Assembly (NCBI GenBank): GCA_046731855.1
Contig: JBKPLX010000133.1
Span: 1-6,902 of the forward strand
Reading direction: 5' to 3'
Source of the DNA: Udaeobacter sp046731855
GTDB lineage: Bacteria > Verrucomicrobiota > Verrucomicrobiia > Chthoniobacterales > UBA10450
Length of the DNA: 6,902 nucleotides
Below are positions 6,372-6,902 of the stretch, in pieces (positions within the stretch are counted from its first letter, which is position 1; each line of letters begins with the position of its first letter). The position numbers and the translations under genes are program-made. The notes beneath the pieces were generated by a model. The model was not told where the DNA came from and made no database searches. It was given only the letters and a program-made list of their open reading frames with translations.

Positions 6372-6377
6372 CTCCTC
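6372..6377 (-). promoter_or_regulatory. Strong ribosome binding site of phoU
   Basis: On the minus strand GAGGAG (plus-strand CTCCTC at 6372-6377) stands nine bases ahead of the ATG at 6362-6360. It is the clearest Shine-Dalgarno sequence in the window and decides the phoU start. It also suggests that phoU is translated independently of pstB and is not coupled to it. Confidence 0.8.
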
Positions 6378-6411
6378 ATCTTGCTCTTAATCGTATTGTT
6401 GCCCTGTTCGC

Positions 6412-6433
6412 GGCGCGCCCGGCGGGTCGCGCC
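6412..6433. repeat. GC-rich hairpin between pstB and phoU
   Basis: GGCGCGCCC (6412-6420) pairs with GGGTCGCGCC (6424-6433) around a GGC triloop, giving nine G/C pairs with one unpaired T at 6427. It begins nine bases after the pstB TAA and lies 34 bases before the phoU ribosome binding site. No T-tract follows on either strand. A REP-like extragenic palindrome, or an RNA stem that protects the pstB message or sets the pstB:phoU ratio, is therefore more likely than a strong intrinsic terminator. Confidence 0.55.
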
Positions 6434-6442
6434 CTACCATCA

Positions 6443-6902
6443 TTATCCAAATCGGCCGGTAATGTAATCCTCCGTCTGTTTTTCGGTTGGATTTGTGAAA
6501 ATCTTGGTTGTCGGTCCAAACTCGATCAACCGGCCGAGGTACATGAAGGCGGTATAATCCGAAATGCGGCCGGCTTGCTGCATATTGTGCGTCACCGTTA
6601 CAATGGTGTATTTCGCTTTTAGTTCGTGGATCAGTTCCTCGATTTTCGCCGTGGCAATCGGATCCAGCGCCGAACAAGGCTCATCCATCAAGATCACTTC
6701 CGGCTCCACGGCGAGCGCGCGCGCGATGCAGAGCCTCTGTTGCTGGCCACCCGAAAGACTAGTGCCTGGCTTATGTAAATCGTCTTTGACCTCATCCCAC
6801 AAAGCAGACATACGCAGGGATTTTTCGAGACGTTCATTGAGAAATTTCTGATTGCGTACTCCATTCAAGCGCAAGCCAATGACGACGTTTTCGCCGATCG
6901 TC
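6443..6902 (-). CDS. pstB: Phosphate ABC transporter ATP-binding protein PstB (partial, N-terminus outside the window)
   Basis: PstB is the cytoplasmic ATPase of the PstSCAB high-affinity phosphate importer. The frame runs off the right edge, so only the last 152 residues are visible. The first visible residues, TIGENVVIGLRLNG, match the segment just after the Q-loop. The ABC signature LSGGQQQR is at visible residues 49-56, Walker B VILMDEP at 69-75 with the D-loop SALD at 77-80, and the switch His in VTHNMQQA is H105. The ending NPTEKQTEDYITGRFG is diagnostic of PstB among ABC ATPases. Walker A and roughly the first 100 residues must lie beyond base 6902. The TTG at 6874-6872 is an internal Leu codon within the conserved IGLRLNG stretch, not a start. 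The gene precedes phoU in the usual pst operon order. Confidence 0.96.
   Translation of the reverse strand, partial: TIGENVVIGLRLNGVRNQKFLNERLEKSLRMSALWDEVKDDLHKPGTSLSGGQQQRLCIARALAVEPEVILMDEPCSALDPIATAKIEELIHELKAKYTIVTVTHNMQQAGRISDYTAFMYLGRLIEFGPTTKIFTNPTEKQTEDYITGRFG

Noticed and set aside
6872..6874. Possible TTG start for a shorter pstB product
   Set aside because: The frame continues upstream to the window edge with conserved PstB residues, so this codon is an internal Leu.
1..6902. Defence island, prophage or mobile element
   Set aside because: All complete genes belong to transport, a small membrane family or phosphate metabolism. There are no transposases, integrases, terminal repeats or toxin-antitoxin pairs.

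Overview
This window looks like ordinary chromosome from a soil or freshwater bacterium, most likely Verrucomicrobia-related. The lineage call is inference from the style of the PhoU, polyphosphate kinase and polyphosphate-glucokinase-like proteins and was not tested by search. GC content is moderate to high, coding density is high, and I see no transposase, integrase, tRNA, rRNA, CRISPR array or phage gene.

Left part, plus strand (about 1-1914): a possible tail of an upstream gene, then a complete sodium/proton-coupled dicarboxylate or acidic amino acid symporter (75-1427), then a small DoxX-like four-helix membrane protein (1501-1914). The DoxX-like gene converges on the next block with only 18 bases between stop codons. 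A hairpin in the end of the opposing gene may stop its transcript.

Right part, minus strand (6902 down to 1933): a phosphate and polyphosphate block. Read in transcription order it is pstB (5' end outside the window), phoU, ppk1, a ROK-family polyphosphate-glucokinase-like gene (ppgK) and sixA. PstB and PhoU are the ATPase and the signalling/regulatory partner of the high-affinity phosphate importer. PPK1 stores phosphate as polyphosphate. The ppgK product probably uses polyphosphate to phosphorylate a sugar, and its start codon overlaps the ppk1 stop codon (ATGA). SixA is a phosphohistidine phosphatase of the RHG family. Together they describe uptake, sensing, storage and possible reuse of phosphate.

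The non-coding signals lie at the junctions of this block. There is a GC-rich hairpin between pstB and phoU. In the 156-base phoU-ppk1 gap there is a nested, long inverted repeat that competes with a second hairpin for the same bases. An A+T-rich gap (about 73%) with short direct and inverted repeats precedes sixA. The ppk1 leader structure is the best candidate for something undescribed. The ppgK product also carries Asp where the family normally has the His of its ExGH sugar-binding motif, and PPK1 has a Lys/Ala/Pro-rich C-terminal tail beyond the usual end of the family. No gap between genes exceeds 300 bases.
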